Shown: positions 18,243 to 28,026, counted from the stretch's first letter. The stretch: 64,000 nucleotides of DNA from Aliirhizobium wenxiniae (GCF_014201355.1 NZ_JACHEG010000015.1:1-64000); one strand, 5' to 3'. Notes: a model not told the origin generated them from the sequence alone. Numbers and translations are program-made.

Positions 18243-18267
18243 GGAACCGTGCGAGCGATCGCGGGTT
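18243..18267 (+). promoter_or_regulatory. EcfG-like promoter of nadE, rightward arm of a divergent pair
   Basis: GGAAC (18243-18247), 16 bases, GGTT (18264-18267), 60 bases before the nadE start. Together with the opposite site the -35 region reads GGTTCCGCGGAACC (18235-18248), a perfect palindrome. Confidence 0.6.
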
Positions 18268-18327
18268 TCGCATGTGTCTGGTCGTATCAACTCAATCCCG
18301 GACCAACGCTTACGGAGATGATCGCCT

Positions 18328-20367
18328 ATGGAATTTCGGTCGCCTTACAGTCATGGCTTTGTGCGGTGTGCCGTCTGTACACCAGCATGCGAGGTCGCAG
18401 ATCCGGAATTCAACGCCAAGGCCGTTCTTGAGCTTGCACGCCATGGACACGAAAATCACGTTGCCCTGATGGTTTTCCCTGAACTCTGCCTCTCCGGTTA
18501 TGCCATCGACGATCTACTCGGCCAGGATGTTCTCCTCGATGCAGTCGAGGGGTCAATTGGTGCGGTTCTCACGGCAAGCGCGGACCTTGATCCAGTGCTT
18601 TTAATCGGCGCCCCGCTACAGCATGAGGGACGGCTATTCAACTGCGCTCTGGCAGTTCACGGCGGAAAAATCCTTGGGGTCGTGCCAAAGACCCATCTGC
18701 CAAATTACCGTGAGTTTTACGAGAAACGATGGTTTGCTTCTGGCCGCAATATCAGGGATACCGAAATCAATGTCGCCGGCCAGAAAGCACCGTTCGGGGT
18801 CGACCTGCAATTTGCGGCGCGAGACATTGCTGATTTTATTTTTCATGTCGAGATCTGCGAAGATCTGTGGGCACCGGCGCCACCAAGCGACTTCGGAGCC
18901 CTCGCCGGCGCGCTCGTGCTTGCCAATTTGTCTGCGAGCAATATTACGGTCGGAAAGGCCGATACACGCAAGCTGCTCTGCTCGGCGCAATCGGCGCGGA
19001 CTTGGTCAGCCTATCTCTACTCGGCTGCAGGTCCGGGCGAATCGACCACGGATCTTGCCTGGGATGGGCAGGCCTGCATCTATGAGCTTGGAGACTTGCT
19101 GGCTGAGACCGAGCGCTTTCCTGTAGGCCCACAGATGGGTGTCGCGGACATCGACCTGGAGCGGATGCGGCTCGAGCGCATGCGAACTGGTACTTTTAAT
19201 GACGCGGCGACACTGAATCTTGGCGGCAATACGTTTCGCCGCATCGAGTTCGACTTCAAGGCGCCATCAGGTACGATCGAGCTTGTTCGACCTGTCGCTC
19301 GGTATCCATTTGTGCCCGCCGATCCGGCCCGCCTCGACCAGGATTGCTACGAGACATTCAACATTCAGGTCCAGGGGCTGATGAAGCGGCTCAAGGCCAC
19401 TGGCATCAAGCGACTTTGCATCGGCGTGTCGGGCGGACTGGACTCGACGCACGCCCTTCTCGTCGCAGCGCGGGCCTTCGACCAATTGGGCTGGGCACGC
19501 TCCGACATTCTTGGGTTCACGATGCCAGGCTTTGCGACCGGCGATGGGACAAAGACCAACGCGTGGGCGCTAATGCGAAGCCTGGGCGTCACCGCGGACG
19601 AGATCGATATCAAGCCGTTGGCAACGCAACTTCTGAAGGATCTGGAACACCCATACGCCGATGGAGAGCCTGTTTACGACGTGACCTTCGAGAACGTCCA
19701 GGCGGGATTACGCACCGACTTTTTGTTTCGAGCCGCCAATCAGCGCGGGGCTCTCGTGCTTGGAACAGGTGATCTGTCAGAGATCGCCCTGGGCTGGTCC
19801 ACCTATGGCGTCGGCGACCAGATGAGCCACTACAACGTCAATGCGTCGGTCTCCAAGACACTGATCCAGCATCTCGTGCGCTGGGTGATCAATTCCAACC
19901 TCTTTGAAGATGAGGCGGGCGAGACGCTCGGCCGCATTCTCGATACCGTGATCTCGCCGGAACTTGTTCCGGCTGACGACGACGGATTGATTCAAAGCAC
20001 CGAAGACAAGATTGGTCCCTACGACCTGCATGACTTTTTCCTGTATTACATAACGCGCTTTGGTTTCAAACCGTCCAAGGTAGCCTACCTGGCCTACTCC
20101 GCTTGGCACTCCCGGCAACAAGGCGCGTGGCCCCCAAATTTCCCTGAAGCTAAGATGCGTGAGTTTGACCTTCCGACCATCAAGCATTGGTTGGAGGCCT
20201 TTCTGTTTCGGTTCTTCACGACAAGCCAGTTCAAGCGTTCCGCTTCCCCGAACGGTCCCAAGGTGACGTCTGGGGGGTCGCTCTCACCGCGGGGCGATTG
20301 GCGAGCGCCATCCGATGGCAATGCCCGTGTCTGGCTTAAGGAATTAAAGGCGAACGTGCCGGATTGA
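18328..20367 (+). CDS. nadE: Glutamine-dependent NAD+ synthetase
   Basis: A 679-residue enzyme that amidates nicotinic acid adenine dinucleotide to NAD+ using ATP and glutamine. The N-terminal nitrilase-type glutaminase has the Glu-Lys-Cys triad E52 (FPELCLSGY), K121 ([11 protein letters not shown]) and C177 (EICEDLW). The C-terminal ATP-pyrophosphatase domain has the P-loop [12 protein letters not shown] and [12 protein letters not shown]. Length and domain order match the bacterial two-domain form. GGAGATG lies before the ATG. The EcfG-like promoter suggests a stress-induced isozyme supporting NAD supply rather than the housekeeping copy, which cannot be checked here. Confidence 0.95.
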   Translation: MEFRSPYSHGFVRCAVCTPACEVADPEFNAKAVLELARHGHENHVALMVFPELCLSGYAIDDLLGQDVLLDAVEGSIGAVLTASADLDPVLLIGAPLQHEGRLFNCALAVHGGKILGVVPKTHLPNYREFYEKRWFASGRNIRDTEINVAGQKAPFGVDLQFAARDIADFIFHVEICEDLWAPAPPSDFGALAGALVLANLSASNITVGKADTRKLLCSAQSARTWSAYLYSAAGPGESTTDLAWDGQACIYELGDLLAETERFPVGPQMGVADIDLERMRLERMRTGTFNDAATLNLGGNTFRRIEFDFKAPSGTIELVRPVARYPFVPADPARLDQDCYETFNIQVQGLMKRLKATGIKRLCIGVSGGLDSTHALLVAARAFDQLGWARSDILGFTMPGFATGDGTKTNAWALMRSLGVTADEIDIKPLATQLLKDLEHPYADGEPVYDVTFENVQAGLRTDFLFRAANQRGALVLGTGDLSEIALGWSTYGVGDQMSHYNVNASVSKTLIQHLVRWVINSNLFEDEAGETLGRILDTVISPELVPADDDGLIQSTEDKIGPYDLHDFFLYYITRFGFKPSKVAYLAYSAWHSRQQGAWPPNFPEAKMREFDLPTIKHWLEAFLFRFFTTSQFKRSASPNGPKVTSGGSLSPRGDWRAPSDGNARVWLKELKANVPD

Positions 20368-20369
20368 GC

Positions 20370-20394
20370 GGAACTCCGTCGCTCTTTGACGGTT
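20370..20394 (+). promoter_or_regulatory. EcfG-like promoter of the cysteine hydrolase gene
   Basis: GGAAC (20370-20374), 16 bases, GGTT (20391-20394), starting just after the nadE stop and ending 22 bases before the ATG at 20417. Confidence 0.57.
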
Positions 20395-20416
20395 CGTGGC
20401 CCTGACGGAGGTGACG

Positions 20417-21016
20417 ATGAAGGTTGTTGGCGAATGGCGGCATATCTGTGTCGATGCTCAGCGGATGTTTTGCGAAGATACGCCGTGGCACGTCCCCTGG
20501 ATGATGCGGGTCCTGCCCCAGCTCCAGGAACTATCCGAGCGCCATGCTGCGCGAACAATCTTCACGCGTTTCATTCCTCCGACACGCGCTGAAGACGCGA
20601 TCGGGAGCTGGAAAGACTACTATCGTAAATGGTGGATGATGACAGGCGAACATCTGCCAAAGGAACTCCTCGGTCTCGCCCCCTCGCTGCAGGCACTGGT
20701 TCCACCCGCACGCGTCTTCGACAAGATGGCCTACTCGCCCTGGGTCGACGGCAGGTTGGCCTCTCGCCTTCGGCAGGAGAATGTCGATACGGTCGTCGTG
20801 TCGGGAGGCGAGACGGATGTCTGCGTGCTCGCAACCATCCTTGGCGCAATCGACCTCGGCTTCCGCGTCATCATGTTGAGTGATGCCGTCTGCAGCGGAG
20901 CCGATGAGACGCATGATGCGGCCGTCGATTTGCTCGGCGATCGGTTCTCGGTTCAGCTCGAGCTGATGCAGACAGAGGCATTTCTATCCGCTGCAGCAGA
21001 CCAACCCATTGCCTGA
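20417..21016 (+). CDS. Isochorismatase-family cysteine hydrolase
   Basis: A 199-residue hydrolase with catalytic triad D13 (CVDAQRMF), K103 (FDKMAYS) and C136 (GGETDVCVLAT), and the usual cis-peptide region VVVSGGE. The family includes nicotinamidases and N-carbamoyl hydrolases. Its place directly after nadE fits a role in NAD salvage, but the metal site of classic nicotinamidase is not obvious, so the substrate is open. GGAGG before the ATG at 20417 decides the start. Confidence 0.85.
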   Translation: MKVVGEWRHICVDAQRMFCEDTPWHVPWMMRVLPQLQELSERHAARTIFTRFIPPTRAEDAIGSWKDYYRKWWMMTGEHLPKELLGLAPSLQALVPPARVFDKMAYSPWVDGRLASRLRQENVDTVVVSGGETDVCVLATILGAIDLGFRVIMLSDAVCSGADETHDAAVDLLGDRFSVQLELMQTEAFLSAAADQPIA

Positions 21017-21039
21017 TATTCTAAAGGAAAGGAAAAGAT

Positions 21040-21654
21040 ATGCTCAAAGCACTGGCATTTAACAGCACCCTGAAATCCTCCTCCGCATCGGAGGCATCGT
21101 CCACCGGAAAATTGCTTGAATTGATTTCTGAGGAGTTCCGAAAACATGGCGTCGAAACAGAGACGATCCGCCTTGCCGACCATGACATCAAGCCAGGCGT
21201 GACCTCCGACGAGGGTCTCGGCGACGCATGGCCAGCAATCCGGGAAAAAGTCCTTCAAGCTGATATCCTGCTGATCGGAACACCGATTTGGCTCGGTCAA
21301 ACCTCCAGCGTGTGCAAGAGAGCCCTTGAGCGTATGGATGCGTTTCTGGAGGAGACAGACGATCAAGGGCGGATGGTATCCTATGGTAAGGTCGCAGCCG
21401 TTGCCGTCGTCGGCAACGAAGACGGTGCGCACCATGTTTCGGCGGAAGTGTACCAGGCGCTGAATGACGTCGGGTTCACTATCCCTGCAAACGCCGTCGC
21501 CTACTGGGTGGGTGAAGCCATGGGATCGACCAACTTCGTCGATCTGAAAACGACGCCGGAAGAGGTGCAGACAATGATCTCAATGCTTGCACGCAATACC
21601 GCCCATCTCGCTGGCCTCTTGAAAGCCTCGCAATATCCTGGCGAAGAAGGTTAG
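21040..21654 (+). CDS. NAD(P)H-dependent flavin oxidoreductase, flavodoxin fold
   Basis: A 204-residue FMN reductase-like protein. It begins with the phosphate-binding strand-loop ALAFNSTLKSSSASEASSTG, then ADILLIGTPIWLGQTSSVCK typical of the NADPH-dependent FMN reductase/WrbA group, and AVVGNEDGAHH. It probably reduces quinones, nitro compounds or flavins at NAD(P)H cost. AAGGAAAGG precedes the ATG. It lies 23 bases after the cysteine hydrolase in a run of NAD-linked genes. Confidence 0.85.
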   Translation: MLKALAFNSTLKSSSASEASSTGKLLELISEEFRKHGVETETIRLADHDIKPGVTSDEGLGDAWPAIREKVLQADILLIGTPIWLGQTSSVCKRALERMDAFLEETDDQGRMVSYGKVAAVAVVGNEDGAHHVSAEVYQALNDVGFTIPANAVAYWVGEAMGSTNFVDLKTTPEEVQTMISMLARNTAHLAGLLKASQYPGEEG

Positions 21655-21745
21655 GCTCAATCTGCCCTCACAGTATCTTGTGCCATCTGGGGACTTTCCA
21701 GGCACGCCGATTGCCTCAGCCTGCCGAAGCCTTCAGACTGATCGG

Positions 21746-22291
21746 ATGAAGCCAGAAAAGAAGAAGCGTCAGCCGAAAACACGCAAGCAAGCGACGATCC
21801 TGCAGCAGCTTGCCGAGGCCCCGCAGACGCTAGCGTTTCGCAGCTTTCGCCATCAGTGCGGCGCGATCTGCTTTCGCCTCCAGGGCGATGTGGATGTGGA
21901 GGTTCTGCTGATCACCTCGCGCGACACTGGACGATGGATCGTTCCGAAGGGGTGGCCGATGAAAGGAAAGACGTCTTCGCAATCCGCCGCGATCGAGGCT
22001 TATGAGGAGGCGGGGGTCCACGGAAAGATCGGCAAGAAACCCGTCGGACGTTACACCTATCTGAAATCCCTCGATAATGGGGATGTGGTTCCGTGTGTAG
22101 TGGAACTTTACACTTTGGAGGTGACCAAGACCGACGAGGACTTCAAGGAAAAAGGCCAGCGCCAGTCTGCATGGGTCGCGACCGACGAAGCCGCGCGGCG
22201 GGTCAGGGAGGTGGAACTGAAATCGTTTCTGGCCGGTTTCAAGCCAAGGAAAAAGGGTTCGCGATTACTCGGACCGACGTCCAACAACTAA
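21746..22291 (+). CDS. Nudix hydrolase
   Basis: A 181-residue pyrophosphohydrolase. The Nudix box is recognisable but altered: KGWPMKGKTSSQSAAIEAYE followed by EAGV, keeping the EExG core but lacking the usual Arg before the first Glu of the core. This variant is like the alphaproteobacterial diphosphoinositol-polyphosphate/NADH-type Nudix proteins. Substrates may include nucleotide sugars, NADH or polyphosphates. The N-terminus is very basic (KPEKKKRQPKTRK). No clear ribosome-binding site marks the start; an upstream in-frame start at 21680 exists. Confidence 0.8.
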   Translation: MKPEKKKRQPKTRKQATILQQLAEAPQTLAFRSFRHQCGAICFRLQGDVDVEVLLITSRDTGRWIVPKGWPMKGKTSSQSAAIEAYEEAGVHGKIGKKPVGRYTYLKSLDNGDVVPCVVELYTLEVTKTDEDFKEKGQRQSAWVATDEAARRVREVELKSFLAGFKPRKKGSRLLGPTSNN

Positions 22292-22305
22292 GGTGCGGCG
22301 ACTGG

Positions 22306-22908
22306 ATGGAAGCGTTTGTCGAATCAATGATGCAGAAGCTCGGTTCTGTGGGGATCGCGCTTTTGATGTTTCTTGAGAACGTGTTTCCGCCTGTCCCCTC
22401 CGAACTGATCATGCCTTTGGCCGGTTACCTCGCGACGCGCGGCGACATGAACATCCTGTTCGTGGTTTTCGCAGGGACGATCGGTTCTCTCTTGGGGACG
22501 CTCCCCTGGTATTATCTTGGCAAACGGCTCGGACACGACGGCGTCCGCAAGCTCGCCTCCCGCCACGGCCGGTGGCTGACAATGCACCCCTCTGATATCG
22601 ACGCGGCGTCCGAAAAGTTCAAGCGCCATGGAAAGACGTCAGTCCTCTTAGGCCGGCTTATACCGACGGTCAGGACATTGATCTCGGTCCCGGCCGGAGT
22701 GGCCAACATGCCGATGGGCGAATTCCTTTTGTTTTCGGCCATTGGCACTTTCGTCTGGACGACGGCTTTCGCTATGGCGGGATATCTACTGGGGCAAGCC
22801 TATGAGGTCGTGGCGGATTACGTCGATCCCGTTTCGACGGCCGTTTTGGTCGGCCTTATCAGCCTCTACGTCTACCGTGTCGTCACCTTCAAGGAAGAGC
22901 GCACGTGA
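22306..22908 (+). CDS. DedA family membrane protein
   Basis: A 200-residue polytopic protein of the DedA/VTT family, putative lipid scramblases. Typical features: FLENVFPPVPSELIMPLAGY near the start, the GTIGSLLGTLPWYYLGKRLG segment and GRLIPTVRTLISVPAGVANM with the conserved Arg pair. The ATG at 22306 follows AAGGTG; the open frame extends upstream but into the Nudix gene. Its stop overlaps the start of mgtC (GTGA), so the two are coupled. Confidence 0.9.
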   Translation: MEAFVESMMQKLGSVGIALLMFLENVFPPVPSELIMPLAGYLATRGDMNILFVVFAGTIGSLLGTLPWYYLGKRLGHDGVRKLASRHGRWLTMHPSDIDAASEKFKRHGKTSVLLGRLIPTVRTLISVPAGVANMPMGEFLLFSAIGTFVWTTAFAMAGYLLGQAYEVVADYVDPVSTAVLVGLISLYVYRVVTFKEERT

Positions 22909-23375
22909 CCGACTGGTTGGCATCGTTCGGTGTGGAACTGAACATCATTCCGCACCTGGTCGCGCTTCTCGTAGCCTACGTGCTGGCGCTCCCGATAGGC
23001 TGGGATCGCGAACGCAACGAGCGAAGCGCGGGACTGCGGACGTTTCCTCTTGTAGCGATTGCTTCATGCGGCTTCATCCAGGCGGCCGAGACCATCACCT
23101 TGGGAAACCCTGAGGCCACAGCGCGGGTCGTTGAAGGGCTTATCAATGGCGTGGGTTTCATCGGCGGCGGTGCCATCCTTGTCGGCAAGATGGGGACGCG
23201 TGGGACAGCGACAGCAGCAAGTATTTGGGCGACCGGGGCCATCGGAGTTGCCGTCGGGCTTGGCTCCTACGATACAGCAATCGTCTTATCGATTGTGACA
23301 TTCGCAACATTGAGATGGATGACCAACTTCAAGTCCGAGACGAACGAACCGCCTCCGTCCCTGAGCAAGGACTAG
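22905..23375 (+). CDS. MgtC/SapB family membrane protein
   Basis: A 156-residue protein with four to five hydrophobic helices and the MgtC signatures LPIGWDRERNERSAGLRTF, VVEGLINGVGFIGGGAIL and GTRGTATAASIWATGAIGVA. MgtC proteins modulate membrane energetics and ATP synthase under Mg2+ or acid stress. The short form lacks the C-terminal soluble domain. It starts with GTG overlapping the dedA stop. Confidence 0.9.
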   Translation: MTDWLASFGVELNIIPHLVALLVAYVLALPIGWDRERNERSAGLRTFPLVAIASCGFIQAAETITLGNPEATARVVEGLINGVGFIGGGAILVGKMGTRGTATAASIWATGAIGVAVGLGSYDTAIVLSIVTFATLRWMTNFKSETNEPPPSLSKD

Positions 23376-23431
23376 CAGCGCCAACGCCGACGCTGGCCGG
23401 GAGCGCCAATCGGGTCTGGAGAGCGGGCCCC

Positions 23432-23456
23432 GGAACTTCTTCGGATCGAAGGGGTT
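23432..23456 (+). promoter_or_regulatory. EcfG-like promoter for the 23.6-28.5 kb gene run
   Basis: GGAAC (23432-23436), 16 bases, GGTT (23453-23456), 118 bases before the first ATG of the SDR-glucoamylase operon. The leader would be longer than at the other sites. Confidence 0.5.
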
Positions 23457-23574
23457 TCACCTTACCATTCGAAACATTGTTTCTGATCGAGGTGCGCAGC
23501 CTGGCGCGTCACTGATAGGCCGAAGGCGGCGGATTTAGCCGCTGGGCTGTCGATCATTTTATCGCGAGGGTACC

Positions 23575-23928
23575 ATGACGAATATCAAGGCGAGAGGCTT
23601 CGACAACGCTGAGCAGCTCCGGGAGCATCTTGCAGAACTCGACGATGAGGCGCCGGCCGAGGAGCACGTGACGCAAGATGATATTGCACTTCACGAGCAA
23701 ATCGCCGCGCTGCGGAGGGAAGTCGGGGACTTGGCGGAACTGCTTTCCATCCGGAACCAGGCCGATCTTGCGCAGACGACGAGGGCTCCTGACCGGCCAT
23801 GGCTTCGGATCGCCGCAACGGTTGCCGCCACGTTCGTCCTTGGTCGGCTTGTTCAGAAGCTGAGGCTTGGAACGCCGGGGGCCGCGGCCGTCCCGCTCAT
23901 TGCGACCCAGCTCAGCAGCCGCTTTTAA
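23575..23928 (+). CDS. Small membrane-anchored protein, DUF883-like layout
   Basis: A 117-residue protein with a charged helical N-terminal part ([18 protein letters not shown], then [19 protein letters not shown]) and one or two hydrophobic segments near the C-terminus ([17 protein letters not shown]). The layout recalls DUF883/ElaB-type inner-membrane stress proteins, but similarity is only general. It opens a same-strand run with the SDR gene 41 bases downstream. Confidence 0.6.
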   Translation: MTNIKARGFDNAEQLREHLAELDDEAPAEEHVTQDDIALHEQIAALRREVGDLAELLSIRNQADLAQTTRAPDRPWLRIAATVAATFVLGRLVQKLRLGTPGAAAVPLIATQLSSRF

Positions 23929-23969
23929 AAAACGTCCGTTCTCAAAGTACTGCAAAAGGAAGAAGCAAT

Positions 23970-24869
23970 ATGGCCTCTGCCAACCAGTTCGATATTCAAA
24001 ACCCGCTCACCCAGTACCCGCAGCCGGAATTCCCCAAACAGCCTCAACCCGTACCGGGCCTTGCCAGCAAGATGCAGCCGGTTCCAGACCATGGCGAAAC
24101 AAGCTACAACGGGTCAGGCCGGCTCAAAGGTCGTAAAGCGTTGGTCACTGGGGGCGATTCTGGCATCGGACGAGCGGCTGCAATCGCTTTTGCACGCGAA
24201 GGTGCTGACGTCGTCATTAATTATCTCCCGGAAGAGCAGTCCGACGCCGATGAAGTGATCCAGCTTATCGAGGCAGAAGGTCGCAAGGCCGTCGCTATCC
24301 CTGGCGACTTGAAGAGCGAGGAGTTCTGCAATCTCCTGGTTCGAAAAGCTCACGATGAACTCGGCGGGCTTGACCTGATTGCCAACGTCGCCGGCCGCCA
24401 GAAGGCGGTTGAAAGCATCGCGGATCTCACGACGGATCAGTTCGATGAGACGTTCAAGACCAATGTTTATGCCCTGTTCTGGGTATGCAAGGCCGCACTG
24501 CCTCTCCTTCCTGCCGGCGCCACCATCATCAATACCGCGTCCATTCAGGCTTACGAGCCATCGGCCAGCCTACTCGACTACGCGCCCACCAAGTCGTCGA
24601 TCGTTGCATTCAGCAAGGCGCTCTCCAAGCAGGTGATCGAGAAAGGCGTGCGGGTCAATGTTGTCGCACCCGGTCCCGTCTGGACGCCTCTGCAGACATC
24701 TGGAGGGCAACCTCAGGAGGCCATCGTTAAATTCGGTAGCCAGGTGCCCATGAAACGCCCGGGCCAACCGGCCGAATGCGGACCGCTCTACGTCTTCCTT
24801 GCATCGCAGGAGTCGAGTTACATCACCGGTGAGGTCTTCGGCGTCACCGGCGGCAACACGCTTCCCTGA
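23970..24869 (+). CDS. Short-chain dehydrogenase, general-stress YhxC/YdaD type
   Basis: A 299-residue NAD(P)-dependent SDR with the long N-terminal extension ([17 protein letters not shown]) typical of the general-stress subfamily. Rossmann motif [10 protein letters not shown], catalytic Ser in [11 protein letters not shown] and the C-terminal [15 protein letters not shown] are present. At the usual YxxxK position the sequence reads YAPTKSSI, so Tyr-Lys are kept. AAGGAAG marks the ATG at 23970. The stop overlaps the glucoamylase start (TGATG). Confidence 0.92.
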   Translation: MASANQFDIQNPLTQYPQPEFPKQPQPVPGLASKMQPVPDHGETSYNGSGRLKGRKALVTGGDSGIGRAAAIAFAREGADVVINYLPEEQSDADEVIQLIEAEGRKAVAIPGDLKSEEFCNLLVRKAHDELGGLDLIANVAGRQKAVESIADLTTDQFDETFKTNVYALFWVCKAALPLLPAGATIINTASIQAYEPSASLLDYAPTKSSIVAFSKALSKQVIEKGVRVNVVAPGPVWTPLQTSGGQPQEAIVKFGSQVPMKRPGQPAECGPLYVFLASQESSYITGEVFGVTGGNTLP

Positions 24870-26650
24870 TGCTGGAAGCGCTAGAGCCAAAACGCTCGGG
24901 CGGCTTCTTGCCGCTCGAGCATTATGCCGCGATTGGCGAGGGCAGGTCGGTTGCATTGGTTGGTGCCGATGGCTCCATCGACTGGTGGTGCCCGCCGGAC
25001 ATGGATTCCCCGCCACTTTTCAACCGCTTGCATGATGCTGATGGCGGTCGGTTCTCACTCACCCCGGTTCAGCCATTTTCCATCGAGCGACGCTACCGCA
25101 AAGACAGCAACGTCCTCGAAACCACCTTTGTTACGGAAACGGGCAAGGCTCGTGTCACCGAATCCATCAACAGCGGTGCTGGCGGCAGACTGCCGTGGTG
25201 TGAGGTGGCTCGACGCATCGAGGGGCTTTCCGGTCAAGTGGAATTCGAAGTCGTGATCCGGCCGATTTGTGCTCAAGGCAAGGTCCGCCGCGTCAACCAC
25301 CCGAATGCAGCCATTCGCTACATCGGAGATCTGACGACGACGTTCTGCCATCCGGATGAGGTTTCGATCGTCGACGATACCGATCAGCAAACGACAGCGC
25401 ACTACCGAGCGGAAGCCGGCTCGCGTGCATGCATCGCCTATCTCGTTGCCGACAAGGCGCCGCTGGCGATCCCTGCGTTGTCGGAGATTGACGACCGCAT
25501 CGATTTCAGCGACGACGAATGGCAGCGCTGGACCGAAAAGCTGTCCTATGACGGGCCGTTCAAGTCCGACTTCATCCGTTGCGCCCTTTCGCTCAAATTC
25601 CTGCTTTATTCGAAAACCGGCGCCATCGCGGCTGCCGCCACCTCCGGTCTCCCCGAACGGATCGGCGGCGACAAGAACTATGATTATCGCTATGCCTGGG
25701 TCCGCGACGCGGCCTACACCATCAAGGCTTTTCTGCGGGCCGGTGCCTTATCGGAAGCGATAGCCGCGTTCGGATGGTTGATCCGTACGATCGATGAAGA
25801 TGGACCTGCACCTTCGGTCGTCTATACATTGAGCGGTGGCGAGGTTCCTGACGAACGCGTGATCGAGGTCCCCGGCTACAAGGGCTCGACGCCGGTCCGC
25901 ACAGGCAACCGCGCCAAAAATCAGGTGCAGCTCAGTTGCTATGGTGACCTGCTGGAGACCGCTTCGCTCTTCGCGGAGATGGGGCACGTCCTCGATCCGT
26001 CTACCGCCCGCCTTATCCAGCGTCTGGCCGACCAGGTCGTTGACCGCTGGCAGGAGAAGGATTCCGGCCTCTGGGAGCTCGAAGAGCTTCAGCATCACAC
26101 CTTTTCGAAGGTCGGTTGCTGGCTGGCCCTTGACCGAGCGGCACGTCTCGCGCGGCATGGGCACATTGATGGCGATGCGGATCGATGGGTGGTGGAAAGT
26201 GACAAGATCCGCGACTGGATCGATACCCACTGCTGGTCGGAAACAAAAAAGGCATATACGTTCTATGCGGGCACTGAGAAGCTCGACGCGGCGCTTCTTC
26301 TGACGACGCGGTTCGGCTTCGAGCATGAAGGCAGGCTGGCGGCAACACGCAATGCCATTCAACAGGAACTCGCCGTAGGTCCGCTCGTTTATCGGTACAG
26401 CGGCGCTTCTGGCGAAGAAGGGGCCTTTGTCGCCTGCTCATGTTGGCTCGTTGAAGCCTTTGCTTTTCTCGGTGAGGTCGATCAGGCGGAACGAATGCTA
26501 GAGGATTTGCTCGTGCCGCTCGGAAACAACTTCGGCGTCCTCTGCGAGCAGATCGATCCCCAAACCGGTGCAGGCCTCGGTAACCTGCCCCAAGGCCTCA
26601 GCCATCTCACCCTTCTCCACGCAATCTTTTCACTGCAGGAAAACCGATGA
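24869..26650 (+). CDS. Glycoside hydrolase family 15 (glucoamylase/trehalase-like)
   Basis: A 593-residue cytoplasmic enzyme. N-terminal GH15-associated motif IGEGRSVALVGADGSIDWWC, then the (alpha/alpha)6 barrel with GGDKNYDYRYAWVRDAAYTI, catalytic acid in SGLWELEELQHHTFSKVGCW and base in GASGEEGAFVACSCWLVEAF. Relatives hydrolyse trehalose, maltodextrins or glucosylated compounds. Lack of a signal peptide and coupling to an SDR and an SMP-30 lactonase suggest turnover of an internal stress sugar. Start and stop overlap both neighbours. Confidence 0.93.
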   Translation: MLEALEPKRSGGFLPLEHYAAIGEGRSVALVGADGSIDWWCPPDMDSPPLFNRLHDADGGRFSLTPVQPFSIERRYRKDSNVLETTFVTETGKARVTESINSGAGGRLPWCEVARRIEGLSGQVEFEVVIRPICAQGKVRRVNHPNAAIRYIGDLTTTFCHPDEVSIVDDTDQQTTAHYRAEAGSRACIAYLVADKAPLAIPALSEIDDRIDFSDDEWQRWTEKLSYDGPFKSDFIRCALSLKFLLYSKTGAIAAAATSGLPERIGGDKNYDYRYAWVRDAAYTIKAFLRAGALSEAIAAFGWLIRTIDEDGPAPSVVYTLSGGEVPDERVIEVPGYKGSTPVRTGNRAKNQVQLSCYGDLLETASLFAEMGHVLDPSTARLIQRLADQVVDRWQEKDSGLWELEELQHHTFSKVGCWLALDRAARLARHGHIDGDADRWVVESDKIRDWIDTHCWSETKKAYTFYAGTEKLDAALLLTTRFGFEHEGRLAATRNAIQQELAVGPLVYRYSGASGEEGAFVACSCWLVEAFAFLGEVDQAERMLEDLLVPLGNNFGVLCEQIDPQTGAGLGNLPQGLSHLTLLHAIFSLQENR

Positions 26651-27486
26651 GCAAAGCTGTTGCGCTCGACACCACAATTCCGGCCTCTAAGCTCGGCGAG
26701 GGGATCTGTTGGGATGATGCCACGTCGTGTCTGTGGTGGGTCGATATCGCCGGCAAGCTGATCCACCATTACGATCCCGTGAGCAAAGATCACCGGTCAT
26801 GGTCGACGTCGAAGGAAGTCAGCCTTGTTTTCCCCCGAGCTGATGGTCTTTTGCTGATAGGCCTGAGCGATGGGGTGTACCTATTTGATTGCGAGACAGG
26901 CGTGGAGCGACCCGTGGCTTTGCTCGACCTGCCCGCCGAGCATCGTTTGAATGACGGAAAGCGTGATCCCGCCGGACGCCTTTGGGTCGGGACTATCAAC
27001 ACCGCCGCCGAGCCATCGGAGACAGCTGCACTTTACCAGCTACAGGACGATCGTCTGGTTGAAATCGAAGGTGGCTATACGAATGCGAACGGGAAGACCT
27101 GGAGTGCGGACGGCGATCTGATGTTCCACGCCGATACCGGTCGTAACACTGTGTGGGTGTACGACTACGATAATAGTGCGAGGGCGCTGTCGAATAAGCG
27201 CGTGTTCGTGAAAATCGAAATTGGGAGCCCTGACGGCCTTGAAGCCGACGGCCTGGGCAACCTCTATGCTGCGATCTTTGGCGGCTCTCGCGTCGATATT
27301 GTCTCGATGCGCGGCGACGTTGTTGGTCAGATCGACCTGCCGGTGCCAAACGCTACAAGTTGCTGTGTCGGCGGCCCGAGACGCAAAACGCTGTTTATCA
27401 CCACAGCTTTTGATGGCATGAGCGACGAGGAACGCGGGTCCGCGCCATTGTCGGGACACGTGTTCAAGGTCGAACTTGATGGGTAA
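26647..27486 (+). CDS. SMP-30/gluconolactonase family protein
   Basis: A 279-residue six-bladed propeller lactonase. Metal ligands are suggested by E at LGEGICWDD, N/D in HRLNDGKRDPAGRLWVGT, N in YTNANGKTWSADG and D in IGSPDGLEADGLGNLYAA. It probably opens a sugar lactone, perhaps one made from the glucose released by the upstream GH15 enzyme and oxidised by the SDR. It overlaps the GH15 stop by four bases. Confidence 0.9.
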   Translation: MSKAVALDTTIPASKLGEGICWDDATSCLWWVDIAGKLIHHYDPVSKDHRSWSTSKEVSLVFPRADGLLLIGLSDGVYLFDCETGVERPVALLDLPAEHRLNDGKRDPAGRLWVGTINTAAEPSETAALYQLQDDRLVEIEGGYTNANGKTWSADGDLMFHADTGRNTVWVYDYDNSARALSNKRVFVKIEIGSPDGLEADGLGNLYAAIFGGSRVDIVSMRGDVVGQIDLPVPNATSCCVGGPRRKTLFITTAFDGMSDEERGSAPLSGHVFKVELDG

Positions 27487-27506
27487 CACGCAACGGGGTA
27501 CTGGCC

Positions 27507-28019
27507 ATGAGTTCACTTGAGAAGCCAGCGGTCCGCGAGGATGGCCTGCAGCTCGAAGAGCATCGCAGGTTTCAGGAGCGGTTCTGGACAATCGAACGGT
27601 TCTCTTGGGGCATCTTTGCACTCATAATTTTCGCCGCTTTGCTGGGAGCCTTTGGTTCTGGTGGCCCGCTTGCCACGAAGGTTTCCGAGCTGGACGCGGC
27701 AATCGTGGAGCACCCCCGCATTGGCCGGTGGGAAGGGACCGACGAGATGACGATCCGGTTCAAGTCGGATCCGGCCACAGAGGCTCACTCGCTTTTTCTC
27801 TCGAATGCCTTTGCAGAAGTATTCCAGGTCGAGGATATCCAGCCTTTGCCAGCACGAACCCTAATAGAGGGGGGCGGACAGCAGTTGTTTTTTGATAATC
27901 CAAGCAAGAGCGGGGGTGTCGTAACGCTGCATTTGAGAGCACAGGCGGCCGGCCCGGCAAAATTCGATGTCAGGGTCGATGACGAGTTCGTCTCGTTATC
28001 CAGCTTTATATTTCCGTGA
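27507..28019 (+). CDS. Single-pass membrane protein of unknown function
   Basis: A 170-residue protein with a charged N-terminal segment (QLEEHRRFQERFWTIERF), one transmembrane helix at about 33-53 (WGIFALIIFAALLGAFG) and a periplasmic beta-rich domain. It is always plausible as partner of the next gene: the YetF-like protein starts eight bases after its stop. I do not recognise the family with certainty. Confidence 0.68.
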   Translation: MSSLEKPAVREDGLQLEEHRRFQERFWTIERFSWGIFALIIFAALLGAFGSGGPLATKVSELDAAIVEHPRIGRWEGTDEMTIRFKSDPATEAHSLFLSNAFAEVFQVEDIQPLPARTLIEGGGQQLFFDNPSKSGGVVTLHLRAQAAGPAKFDVRVDDEFVSLSSFIFP

Positions 28020-28026
28020 GGGTATT

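Noticed and set aside
22206-22232. GGAAC-N17-GGTT inside the Nudix gene, upstream of dedA
   Set aside because: It lies in coding sequence, has a 17-base spacer unlike the other eight sites, and could arise by chance.
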